Source: Bacillota bacterium (GTDB taxonomy: Bacteria; Bacillota; UBA4882; UBA8346). Taken from it: DNA of 64,000 nucleotides. Shown piece by piece: positions 1 through 6,966 of the stretch; the first letter of the stretch is position 1; every line of letters begins with the position of its first letter. The notes below the pieces were generated by a model, which made no database searches, was not told the origin of the DNA, and saw only the letters and a program-made list of their open reading frames with translations. Location of the stretch: NCBI GenBank assembly GCA_023401925.1, contig JAEXDA010000043.1:434001-498000 (forward strand). Direction: 5' to 3'. The translations under genes were made by a program, and so were the position numbers.

Positions 1-648
1 TCGCTGCGAACTATCTTTTTTATCATGGTTCCGGCTGGAATTGGTTTGATTGTCTTGCGTTATCCAATTGTTAAATTGCTGTTTGAGCGCCAGAAATTCA
101 CACCCCATGATACAGCGCTTACTTCCTATGCGCTGCTTTTCTATAGTTTGACAATTTTTGCCCACGCCGCGATTTTGATGCTTCCTAGAGCATTTTATGC
201 TTTACAAGATACCAAGACTCCAGTTGTTGTCAGCTTTATTTCCGTATCTTCCAGCATCTTTTTTAACTGGCTTTTTCTGAGGTATACAACTTTGGGAGTT
301 GGCGGTTTTGCTTTATCCTTTTCGATTATGGGTCTGGTGAATATGTTATTATTGATGATGATTTTAAGGCGAAAAATTGGTGGCATGAGAGGGCATAGCA
401 TACTAAAATCCTTTTCAAAAGCATTTTTAGCTTCCCTGGTGATGGGAATCGGCATTTATTTCTTTATTCGACTGAGTAGCCCTTTTACCCGTGGTTTCAG
501 CGGTCACCTTGAAGCGGCTATTCAAATCCTTGGCGGGATGACAATCGGCGCCTTAATATATTTGGGATGCGCTTGGCTTTTGAAGATGGAAGAATTGAAT
601 ATGCTTTTGATGCAAATCCGTAAAAAATTTCATTTAAAGACAGCCTGA
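1..648 (+). CDS. murJ: Lipid II flippase MurJ, C-terminal part (5' end outside window)
   Basis: The reading frame is open from base 1, so this is the last ~215 residues of a longer protein. It is almost entirely hydrophobic, with about five or six membrane-spanning segments, and carries the family-typical stretch around LPRAFYALQDTKTPVVVS. MurJ (MviN, MOP exporter superfamily) flips lipid II across the cytoplasmic membrane for peptidoglycan synthesis; full members are ~510-530 aa, so well over half is missing to the left. It ends in a short positively charged tail and is followed at once by a terminator. Family call is secure; a related polysaccharide flippase is the only real alternative. 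Confidence 0.85.
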   Translation, partial: SLRTIFFIMVPAGIGLIVLRYPIVKLLFERQKFTPHDTALTSYALLFYSLTIFAHAAILMLPRAFYALQDTKTPVVVSFISVSSSIFFNWLFLRYTTLGVGGFALSFSIMGLVNMLLLMMILRRKIGGMRGHSILKSFSKAFLASLVMGIGIYFFIRLSSPFTRGFSGHLEAAIQILGGMTIGALIYLGCAWLLKMEELNMLLMQIRKKFHLKTA

Positions 649-674
649 AAATTTGACTTCTTTTAAAGATTAAC

Positions 675-721
675 AAAAAAACAGTCTTACCGGTATATCA
701 AAACTGAGAGGCTGTTTTTTG
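675..721 (+). terminator. Rho-independent terminator after murJ
   Basis: Inverted repeat with arms at 675-687 and 709-720 (AAAAAACAGTCT against AGGCTGTTTTTT, one G-T wobble), the right arm running into six T. It lies 27 bases after the murJ stop. Confidence 0.8.
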
Positions 722-849
722 TTTACCCCGATCGAACTGAAACGGCTGTTGATATGAATTTTGGCTTTGTTCTCATGAAAAATTCAGTATAGGAAGTATG
801 ATGACTCAAATTAACACAGATATTCGGAGCCTTTGTAAAAAATTGGACT

Positions 850-878
850 TTGACGGAGTGCTTTTCCTTTGCTATAAT
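850..878 (+). promoter_or_regulatory. Sigma-A-type promoter for the LysM-SleB gene
   Basis: TTGACG at 850-855, a 17-base spacer and a perfect TATAAT at 873-878 on the plus strand. The start of the next gene is ~150 bases downstream. The 722-1028 gap holds no gene I can support; a second TATAAT at 988-993 has no good -35 partner. A vegetative-type promoter is slightly surprising for a spore-type cortex hydrolase. Confidence 0.6.
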
Positions 879-1028
879 GGCTTTCATGATTCGATGCGGT
901 AGTTTTTTACGGCAATTCCCAGTTGTTTGAATTTGTTTTTTTTAGAACAGATTCGCTGATAACATTTTAAATTATATGAAGATGGACTATAATGAGAGAA
1001 TATTTTTTTAGAAGGAGGAGCGATTTTA

Positions 1029-1628
1029 GTGTTAAAAAGGATTTTAATGTTAGGAGCTACAATATTGATGTTATCTTTGGAAGTTCTCCCGGTTAACGCA
1101 GCGGTTATGCATAACATTCAAAACGGGGATACTCTATATAAAATTGCCGTGAATAATGGAACTTCAGTTCGGGAGTTAAAACAAAACAATGGTCTGTTTG
1201 GAGACCGTATTTATCCTGGAAGCCAACTGGTCATCCCGGAGAACTTCAATGCTTCTCAAGGAAGCTCTATTAAAAAAGGGGATATCGATTTATTGGCACG
1301 GCTGGTTACTGCCGAGGCCGGAGCTGAACCTTTTAAGGGCAAGGTTGCAGTAGCTTCGGTAATTTTAAATCGTTCGGAGGATAAGAATTTTCCCAAAACG
1401 ATTGCCGGAAATATTTTTCAACCCCATCAGTTTGAATCCGTGTCGAATGGTTTGATTTGGGAAAAACCAACCGAAGATTCCTACCAAGCAGCCAAGGTTG
1501 CTCTCAAAGGATGGGATCCGACCTATGGCGCGAAGTATTTCTTTAATCCGGCTAAATTAAAAGGTCCATCATGGATGTGGAGCCGGAAGATTGTTGAAAG
1601 AATCGGCAATCATGTTTTTGGAGTGTAA
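1029..1628 (+). CDS. LysM plus SleB/CwlJ-type cell wall hydrolase
   Basis: A 199-residue exported protein. An N-terminal hydrophobic signal segment (residues ~5-24) is followed by one LysM domain (~29-72, HNIQNGDTLYKIAVNN ... GSQLVIPE) and a Hydrolase_2 domain (~85-199) with LVTAEAGAEPFKGKVAVASV, the catalytic-glutamate region of SleB/CwlJ enzymes, and a conserved tail ending in GNHVF. Such enzymes cleave peptidoglycan, classically spore cortex during germination, but LysM-SleB proteins also act on vegetative walls. The start is a GTG with AAGGAGG ten bases upstream. It stands alone between murJ and a convergent hydrogenase gene. Confidence 0.85.
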   Translation: MLKRILMLGATILMLSLEVLPVNAAVMHNIQNGDTLYKIAVNNGTSVRELKQNNGLFGDRIYPGSQLVIPENFNASQGSSIKKGDIDLLARLVTAEAGAEPFKGKVAVASVILNRSEDKNFPKTIAGNIFQPHQFESVSNGLIWEKPTEDSYQAAKVALKGWDPTYGAKYFFNPAKLKGPSWMWSRKIVERIGNHVFGV

Positions 1629-1640
1629 AATTTTTCTTGT

Positions 1641-1687
1641 GGAAAAGAGCTGAGCTAGATTATAAACTCTAGGCACGGCCCTTTTCT
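1641..1687. terminator. Weak hairpin between convergent genes
   Basis: Arms GAAAAGAGC (1642-1650) and GCCCTTTTC (1678-1686) with one mismatch, plus an inner CTAGA/TCTAG pairing. The U-rich tails are short on both strands, so termination is plausible for either convergent gene but weak. Confidence 0.4.
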
Positions 1688-1707
1688 CCTACATAATAAA
1701 AGCTAGC

Positions 1708-3447
1708 TTAGCCCTTCTTTTGATATTTACCGCGCTTGGTGTAATGGGTATGCAGATAATAATGGGAATTTTCACCCAGGGGTTTGCCGAGAAAATCTTG
1801 ATATAATTCTTGTACAGCCGGGTTTTGATGAGATTTGCGAATCGGCATCCCTTTGTCTTCATCATAAATTGCTTTGATGCGGGCTAGCCGTGTTTCCAAA
1901 TTGGTCGGGAATGGTTGGCCGCCGCCGCCGATACAACCACCGGGACAGCACATGACTTCGATAAATTGATAGTCTGCAGTATCTTCTTTAATTTTTTCCA
2001 TCAGTTTTTTAGCATTGGATAAACCATGAGCGACTGCTATTTTTACCGGAGTTCCTTGCAAATCGATCGTGGCTTCTTTAACGCCTTCAAGGCCGCGAAC
2101 TTCTTCAAAATCAATTTTGGGCAATTCTTTTTCAGTAACAACTTCATAAACCGTACGTAAAGCGGCTTCCATTACACCCCCGGTCGCTCCGAAAATTACT
2201 GCGGCGCCTGTTGAAATTCCCAGTGGTTCATCAAATTTTTCCTCCGGAAGGTTTTCGAAGTTAATTCCGCTTTCTCGTAGCATGCGGCCTAGTTCTCGGG
2301 TGGTAAGTACCACATCGACATCTTGATAACCGCTGCTGTTCATTTCCGGGCGTTGGCACTCATATTTCTTAGCCGTACAGGGCATAATGGAAACCAAAAA
2401 AATTTTCTCCGCCGGGATCCCCGCCTTGTTCGCATAATAGGACTTCAGCATGGCGCCAAACATTTGCTGGGGTGATTTGCAAGTTGATAAATGTTCGAGG
2501 AAATCGGGATAAAAGTGTTCAATGTATTTAACCCAACCCGGGCTACACGATGTAATCATCGGCAGTTTACCGCCATGATTGAGCCTTTCTAATAATTCAT
2601 TCCCTTCTTCTAAGATCGTTAAATCAGCTGAGAAATCGGTATCAAAAACTTTGGCAAATCCTAATTTACGTAATGCAGCAGTTAGTTTACCCGTTACCAG
2701 GCTTCCGGGAGGTAAGCCCATCTCTTCGCCTATGGCAACCCGGATTGCCGGAGCGGTTTGAACAACTACATGGAAGTCAGGATCAGCGAGCGCATTCCAA
2801 ACTTTTTGAGTATCATCAACCTCATAAATGGCTCCTACTGGACACACATGAATACATTGACCGCAAAGGGTACATGCCACCGAGTCAAGCTTTTTACCAC
2901 CGGCCGGAGCGATAATCGTTTCATCACCGCGATTGACAGCTGATAAAGCTGATACTCCTTGAACTTTTTGACACATTGCAACGCAACGGCGGCATAAAAT
3001 ACATTTTGAAGCATCCCGGACAATAGAACAACTGGAATTATCAATGGGTAATTTTATTTTTTCTTTGGCCGGAAAACGTTGAGAACGAACCCCAAGTTTT
3101 TCGGATAAACTTTGCAATTCACATTGTTGATTACGGATACAATTCAAACAATCTTGAGGATGATTGGAGAGTAATAATTCCAGATTTAATTTACGGGCTT
3201 CCCTTACAGCCGGAGTGTTGGTTTTAACATTCATACCTTCAACAACCGGTTGAGAACAGGCTGTTTGTAATGCTCGTGCTCCGGCAACCTCAACCATACA
3301 AATTCGGCACATTGCTTTGGTGTCTAAATCCGGATGATAGCAAAGAGTTGGAATATCGATTCCTGCCTTTTTTGCAGCTTGCAAGATAGTAGAACCGGCA
3401 GGTACTTCAATTTCTTGACTGTCGATTATCAATTTAATCATTGCCAT
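1708..3447 (-). CDS. [FeFe] hydrogenase, HndD/HydA type with N-terminal iron-sulfur domains
   Basis: 579 residues. In order: a 2Fe-2S domain with Cys36, Cys47, Cys50 and Cys64; a His-Cys3 cluster domain (HPQDCLNCIRNQQC, ~95-115); two 4Fe-4S clusters (CILCRRCVAMC and CTLCGQCIHVCP, ~145-205); and the H-cluster domain with L1 TSCSPGW (~300), L2 MPCTAKKYE (~355) and L3 VMCCPGGCIGGGGQP (~500). L1 has Ser where monomeric enzymes have a second Cys; as I recall this form occurs in multimeric HndD/HydA subunits. It would catalyse reversible proton reduction, normally with NuoE- and NuoF-like partners, none of which lies nearby. The annotated start codes MAMIKL; the ATG at 3441 (codon 3) sits better behind AAGGA. 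A Rex-like site and promoter lie upstream. Confidence 0.92.
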   Translation of the reverse strand: MAMIKLIIDSQEIEVPAGSTILQAAKKAGIDIPTLCYHPDLDTKAMCRICMVEVAGARALQTACSQPVVEGMNVKTNTPAVREARKLNLELLLSNHPQDCLNCIRNQQCELQSLSEKLGVRSQRFPAKEKIKLPIDNSSCSIVRDASKCILCRRCVAMCQKVQGVSALSAVNRGDETIIAPAGGKKLDSVACTLCGQCIHVCPVGAIYEVDDTQKVWNALADPDFHVVVQTAPAIRVAIGEEMGLPPGSLVTGKLTAALRKLGFAKVFDTDFSADLTILEEGNELLERLNHGGKLPMITSCSPGWVKYIEHFYPDFLEHLSTCKSPQQMFGAMLKSYYANKAGIPAEKIFLVSIMPCTAKKYECQRPEMNSSGYQDVDVVLTTRELGRMLRESGINFENLPEEKFDEPLGISTGAAVIFGATGGVMEAALRTVYEVVTEKELPKIDFEEVRGLEGVKEATIDLQGTPVKIAVAHGLSNAKKLMEKIKEDTADYQFIEVMCCPGGCIGGGGQPFPTNLETRLARIKAIYDEDKGMPIRKSHQNPAVQELYQDFLGKPLGENSHYYLHTHYTKRGKYQKKG

Positions 3448-3958
3448 TCCTTATACATCCTTCCTATTCATTTGGTTTGATGGCTAGCTTTAAAATAAAT
3501 CCTAATGCTCCAATCTTTTATTTATAAGAAAAATCAATTGGGCATATCCGGCGTCTCTCATTCCTATGAAGTTGGGTGTAAAATATTCATTCCTGCTTGG
3601 GTGCAAATAATAATTTTACAGATGCTGTTGGTTTAGTTGTATTAACTTGGGTGGGTGAATCTTGGAAAAAATTTGAGTTCATTTTGAGGAAAAAACAAAC
3701 CAATATTGAGCCATGAAAATGTTGAATCGGATTGTCAAAAAACCAAACATGTTAAAGCCTATTCACAAATGCTCAGGATGCTAGTTAAAATTGAGGAATA
3801 TTTTTAAGACGGATTGATTTAAAACTCTATGATTTCTCTGGAATGATCGACTCTTATTCCCCCCCTCATTACGGATGGAAATTGTGCTATTTTTCACAAA
3901 GTATTCCCAAAATTAAAGGACATCGTCCTTATAAGCGTAGATATTCTAAACAATTTTA
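3448..3958 (-). other. Long leader upstream of the hydrogenase, no gene seen
   Basis: About 510 bases between the candidate promoter at 3959-3988 and the hydrogenase start contain no supportable ORF on either strand. I recognise no riboswitch class in it. It holds the Rex-like palindrome at 3882-3899 and a lone Rex half-site TTCACAA at 3762-3768. A second, nearer promoter may exist; TTGACA at 3738-3733 (minus) has no convincing -10. Confidence 0.5.
3882..3899. promoter_or_regulatory. Candidate Rex (redox repressor) operator
   Basis: The 18-mer TTGTGCTATTTTTCACAA has the Rex architecture TTGTG-N8-CACAA; the right half TTCACAA is perfect and the left half TTGTGCT is 5/7. Rex represses fermentation and hydrogenase genes according to the NADH/NAD+ ratio in many Bacillota. 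It lies ~55-70 bases inside the transcript predicted from 3959-3988, a position suited to roadblock repression of the hydrogenase gene. Confidence 0.55.
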
Positions 3959-3988
3959 ATTATAGCGGAAAATATGGTAAAATGTCAA
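3959..3988 (-). promoter_or_regulatory. Sigma-A promoter reading toward the hydrogenase
   Basis: On the minus strand, perfect TTGACA (3988-3983), an 18-base spacer and perfect TATAAT (3964-3959). Transcription would start near 3952 and run ~500 bases before the hydrogenase start. Confidence 0.65.
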
Positions 3989-4071
3989 CTTATACGTTAG
4001 TGTTATCGGAAAATTCCATAGTTAAAACTTGGTTTGTCGATATATGTCTATAAAGATAGAAACAACTCGAT

Positions 4072-4581
4072 TTAATTTAGAGTTTTCTCACAATGGATAA
4101 ATTTGGCGGAATTATTCAACATTATTTCTTGAATGGAAAGATTACAACGAGGATGCATCACTTCGGGCGCCAATTCAAGCAAAGGTTCGATTACAAATGC
4201 TCGTTCGTTCATTTTAGGATGGGGAATAATTAATGATTCACTTTCGAACACCCAGTCTTTATAAAGCAACAAATCCAAATCAATAATTCTTGGACCATAA
4301 CGACAGGTTTTTACTCGCCCCATTGTTTGCTCAATATTCTTCAAAATTTTTAAAATTGTTAATGGGGAAAGTCCTTTTTTTTCGACAAAAAAAACCACTT
4401 GATTATAAAACCAGGGCTGTTCACGGACTTCAACAGGTTCACTGAAATATAAAGAAGAAGAGATCATCTTAGTTCCCAGGTACTCTTCCAGCAGGTGGAC
4501 AGCATGTTTAATTTGAGCTGGAGAATCTTCGAGATTGCTTCCTAAACCGATGAAAACACGATCCCTATTTGCTAAGGCCAT
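4072..4581 (-). CDS. folK: 2-amino-4-hydroxy-6-hydroxymethyldihydropteridine pyrophosphokinase
   Basis: 169 residues, the usual HPPK length. It starts with the nucleotide-binding FIGLGSNLEDS (~10-20), has EPVEVREQPWFYNQV (~48-62), and carries the hallmark RYGPRIIDLDLLLY (~93-106) whose acidic residues bind magnesium. The enzyme transfers pyrophosphate from ATP to 6-hydroxymethyl-7,8-dihydropterin in folate synthesis, in the cytoplasm. An in-frame TAG lies three codons upstream, so the ATG is the first possible start, although its Shine-Dalgarno is poor. No other folate gene is adjacent, which is unusual because folK often follows folP or folB. Confidence 0.93.
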   Translation of the reverse strand: MALANRDRVFIGLGSNLEDSPAQIKHAVHLLEEYLGTKMISSSLYFSEPVEVREQPWFYNQVVFFVEKKGLSPLTILKILKNIEQTMGRVKTCRYGPRIIDLDLLLYKDWVFESESLIIPHPKMNERAFVIEPLLELAPEVMHPRCNLSIQEIMLNNSAKFIHCEKTLN

Positions 4582-4722
4582 TATAACAGGCTATTCCCAA
4601 AGTTTCGAGAGTCTCAACGGGAATAATCTTTCCCCCCCCTGCTATTTAATCCAAGAGCTTTAATATAATTATTGATAATAATATTCGTGAAAATGAATAG
4701 GGTTCCTGCTTAAAGAATTAAA

Positions 4723-4756
4723 ATTGAACAAACCCATTATCAAGGGTTTGTTCAAT
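4723..4756 (-). terminator. Perfect hairpin, probable terminator of the small ORF
   Basis: A 13-bp perfect stem (ATTGAACAAACCC, 4723-4735, against 4744-4756) with an 8-base loop. On the minus strand it is followed by TTTTAATTCTTT. It lies ~115 bases past the end of the 4871-5032 ORF, in line with leftward transcription. Confidence 0.6.
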
Positions 4757-4870
4757 CTATTCCTATTTACGTAGCAAGGATTGATACTTTACTTTATCAA
4801 TTTGTATTCAGTTTTGTAATCCAATCAACTTCAATCATCCATTTGGAAACGCTAAATGGAGATCTAGCTA

Positions 4871-5032
4871 TTACAAGTTGCTCCTACGTTCGTTTACTTG
4901 TACTGTTGAATATTTAAAGACTAGCTTAGCGTTACTCGGAGTTCTCTGTGAAGAGAGTAAAAAATAGATCATAACTCCGGTAAGAGTCAACAAAAAACCA
5001 ATTAAAAAAAGCAATAACCCTGGTTTGGTCAT
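4871..5032 (-). CDS. Small predicted membrane protein (53 aa) downstream of sigF
   Basis: A short ORF starting ATG at 5032 with GGTGA seven bases upstream. It reads MTKPG, then one hydrophobic span (residues ~5-27, LLLFLIGFLLTLTGVMIYFL), then a polar, basic tail ending in VNERRSNL. I recognise no family. It lies ~80 bases after sigF on the same strand and is followed by a strong hairpin at 4723-4756. Against it, the first codons overlap a terminator-like hairpin (5013-5053) whose T-run supplies the leucine and phenylalanine codons, so part of the hydrophobicity could be a by-product. If real, it is a one-pass membrane peptide whose expression may depend on read-through from the spoIIA operon. 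Confidence 0.45.
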   Translation of the reverse strand: MTKPGLLLFLIGFLLTLTGVMIYFLLSSQRTPSNAKLVFKYSTVQVNERRSNL

Positions 5033-5053
5033 CCATTATTCACCAGGGTTATT
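5013..5053 (-). terminator. Rho-independent terminator of the spoIIA operon
   Basis: Stem AATAACCCTGG / CCAGGGTTATT (5043-5053 and 5013-5023), a 19-base loop, then GCTTTTTTTAA on the minus strand, ~60 bases after the sigF stop. It overlaps the start of the small ORF at 4871-5032. Confidence 0.75.
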
Positions 5054-5112
5054 ATTGGGTTAATTTTTGATCCATATACTTGTTAAATATTCATATTCAT
5101 TTTGGAAAGAAG

Positions 5113-5901
5113 TTAGTATTCTAAATCACTGACATAGAGAACTCTTAATTTATGGAGAGCTTCTTTTTCCAGTCTGCAGATTTGAACTTGGGAAACACCA
5201 AATATTTCCGCGATTTGACTTTGCGTTTTTTCTTCAAAAAAACGCAACATAATTAATTCTTTAAGTCGGGAAGGTAATTTTTCGATCGCTTCGCGCAAAG
5301 CATAATTTTCGAGCCAAACTGTGTGCTCAGTATCTTCTCCGATAAAATGTTCTCTGCATAAAACATCACCTTCGTCTTCATGGATGAAATCCTGCAGCGA
5401 GTTCAAGGGACGAGTTGCTTCCAATGCCCCAGCAATTTCCTCACGAGGCATCCCTGTTGCGGATACTAATTCCGAAAGTGTCGGTTCTTGACCATATACG
5501 TTGGTTAACTGAATTCGAGTTTGTTCAATTTTGGCTGCAACTTCCTTTAGGCTCCGACTTACCTTAATGGGTCCGTCATCTCTGAGGTATTGTTTGATTT
5601 CTCCAATAATTACAGGAACCGCATAGGTGGAAAACTTCACTGCGAACTCGGGATCGAATTTTTCGATGGCCTTCATCAATCCCATACAACCAATTTGAAA
5701 TAGATCATCAATTTCGCCGCGATAAGCAAATCGCTGAGCTATGCTCATTACCAGCCGCAAATTATGTTGAATAATAATATTTTTTGCTTCACGGTCTCCC
5801 TTACGATATTTAGAGACTAAGTTTAAAAATTCCTCATCAGAAAGGATATTATTATCCGGTAAAGTAATTTCGCTTCTAATTATTTCCGGAGATCCCAACA
5901 T
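5113..5901 (-). CDS. sigF: RNA polymerase sigma factor, sporulation sigma-F
   Basis: 262 residues with the sigma-70 regions in order: region 2 with RLVMSIAQRFAYRGE and DLFQIGCMGLMKAIEKFDP (~48-85), region 3 (~115-175), and region 4 with the helix-turn-helix TQSQIAEIFGVSQVQICRLE (~228-247). Its place as third gene after spoIIAA and spoIIAB identifies it as sigma-F, which directs forespore transcription after asymmetric division and is held inactive by SpoIIAB. The ATG lies 26 bases inside the 3' end of spoIIAB, implying translational coupling. Sigma-G is the nearest relative but does not occur in this gene order. Confidence 0.95.
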   Translation of the reverse strand: MLGSPEIIRSEITLPDNNILSDEEFLNLVSKYRKGDREAKNIIIQHNLRLVMSIAQRFAYRGEIDDLFQIGCMGLMKAIEKFDPEFAVKFSTYAVPVIIGEIKQYLRDDGPIKVSRSLKEVAAKIEQTRIQLTNVYGQEPTLSELVSATGMPREEIAGALEATRPLNSLQDFIHEDEGDVLCREHFIGEDTEHTVWLENYALREAIEKLPSRLKELIMLRFFEEKTQSQIAEIFGVSQVQICRLEKEALHKLRVLYVSDLEY

Positions 5902-6322
5902 CGGCGGGCCCCCGTTCCGGAAACTTTTTCATAACTACAGTGGTTCCTTCCATAGGCTTGGAGGTTAATATCATTTCATCCATAAAAGACTCCATAAACA
6001 CCAATCCAAGACCCATGCGTTCGGGTTCCGTTGAATATGTAGCTTGTTTTGCCTGCTCAATATTTTCAATTCCTTTGCCGAAATCTTTGATCTGAATGCT
6101 TAACATGCCATCGGCAATGTCCAGATGCAATTCGATCATACCGGGGCTTTGAGGATAAGCATGAATTACACAATTTGAAACTGCTTCGGAAACAGCGACA
6201 CGAATTTCTTCGATCTCGGCCAAAGTAAAATCCAATTGCGATGCAAAAGTTGCAACAATTAATCGGGCTAGTCCAACGTTCCCAGGTATACTTGGAAATT
6301 CAACTTTTAAATAATTATTCAA
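5876..6322 (-). CDS. spoIIAB: Anti-sigma-F factor and SpoIIAA kinase
   Basis: 148 residues, a GHKL-type HATPase. The N box is EIRVAVSEAVSNCVIHAYP (~38-56), the G1 box DFGKGIENIE (~78-87), and RMGLGLVFMESFMDE (~104-118) forms the ATP lid. SpoIIAB binds sigma-F, and also phosphorylates SpoIIAA on serine. The start is a TTG at 6322, with GGGGG nine bases upstream and no nearer ATG. It sits between spoIIAA and sigF in the standard order. Family and role are secure. Confidence 0.95.
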   Translation of the reverse strand: MNNYLKVEFPSIPGNVGLARLIVATFASQLDFTLAEIEEIRVAVSEAVSNCVIHAYPQSPGMIELHLDIADGMLSIQIKDFGKGIENIEQAKQATYSTEPERMGLGLVFMESFMDEMILTSKPMEGTTVVMKKFPERGPADVGISGNN

Positions 6323-6409
6323 TCACTTCAACCCCCAATAATTGAGTGGTAATGCCAAACCCATAATTTCTTCAACAACAAATAGAAAGGAATTTATAAA
6401 TTAGCCGAT

Positions 6410-6745
6410 TCATTCCCCTAGAGCCTGATGGCGATTTTCATAAATGGTTATCACTTTTAATAACCCTGATAATTGAAGGACTCTTTTGATTGGCTGGGAG
6501 GCTTTGATTACGGATATTCTCCCTCCTTGTCCGTTTAAACGTTTGTATCTTCCCAAAATCGCTCCAAGTCCCGAACTATCAATGAAGTCAACTTTTTCTA
6601 AATCCAGTATTAGATGCCGGACCGATTCATATTGATTAAGTTTTTTCTCAATAGTCTCTTTAAACAGCGGCGCAGTCTCCAAGTCAAGTTCTCCATCAAT
6701 GGATACAATTAGATTGGCGCCTTGCCGCTCTGTTTTTAATATCAA
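6410..6745 (-). CDS. spoIIAA: Anti-anti-sigma factor SpoIIAA
   Basis: A STAS-domain protein. I place the start at the TTG at 6745, which has GGAGGGAGG eight bases upstream and gives 111 residues, the normal length; the longer frame from 6796 has no good ribosome site and runs through the candidate sigma-H promoter. The protein opens with a GELDLETAP strand-turn and carries the phosphorylation site FIDSSGLGAILG (~58-69), where the first or second serine is the SpoIIAB target. Unphosphorylated SpoIIAA captures SpoIIAB and frees sigma-F. First gene of the spoIIA operon. Confidence 0.94.
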   Translation of the reverse strand: MILKTERQGANLIVSIDGELDLETAPLFKETIEKKLNQYESVRHLILDLEKVDFIDSSGLGAILGRYKRLNGQGGRISVIKASQPIKRVLQLSGLLKVITIYENRHQALGE

Positions 6746-6777
6746 AATGTGATCCTCCCTCCGAAGTTTCTGGAGAA

Positions 6778-6804
6778 ATTCGCCACCTAAAATCAAGATC
6801 CTGC
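6778..6804 (-). promoter_or_regulatory. Candidate sigma-H promoter of the spoIIA operon
   Basis: On the minus strand GCAGGATCT (AGGA at 6802-6799) is followed 17 bases later by GCGAATT (GAAT at 6781-6778). This fits the sigma-H pattern RnAGGAwww ... nnGAAT within one base of ideal spacing. The Bacillus subtilis spoIIA operon is sigma-H dependent. The site lies between the dacF terminator and the spoIIAA ribosome site, where an operon promoter is needed. Confidence 0.6.
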
Positions 6805-6821
6805 TGCGTAAATAAACAAAA

Positions 6822-6878
6822 AAGCCCGAAAAAACACTGTTTGTAATGGTTTTTGCCTTTTTAAACAGTCTTCTCGGG
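6822..6878 (-). terminator. Terminator after dacF
   Basis: Compound hairpin: outer CCCGA (6825-6829) with TCGGG (6874-6878), inner ACTGTTT (6836-6842) with AAACAGT (6863-6869), followed on the minus strand by CTTTTTTG. It separates dacF from the spoIIA operon, so the two are not simply cotranscribed. Confidence 0.75.
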
Positions 6879-6966
6879 TCAATTCAGGTTATGTTTACAA
6901 TCAAGGGATAAATTATATTTCATCGGATTTAAAGTAGGATAATTTAACACGAAGCCAGTATTTTTC

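Noticed and set aside
988..993. Second TATAAT before the LysM-SleB gene
   Set aside because: No acceptable -35 at 16-18 bases; the 850-878 promoter is much better.
3762..3768. Second Rex site TTCACAA
   Set aside because: Only a half-site; the other arm does not match.
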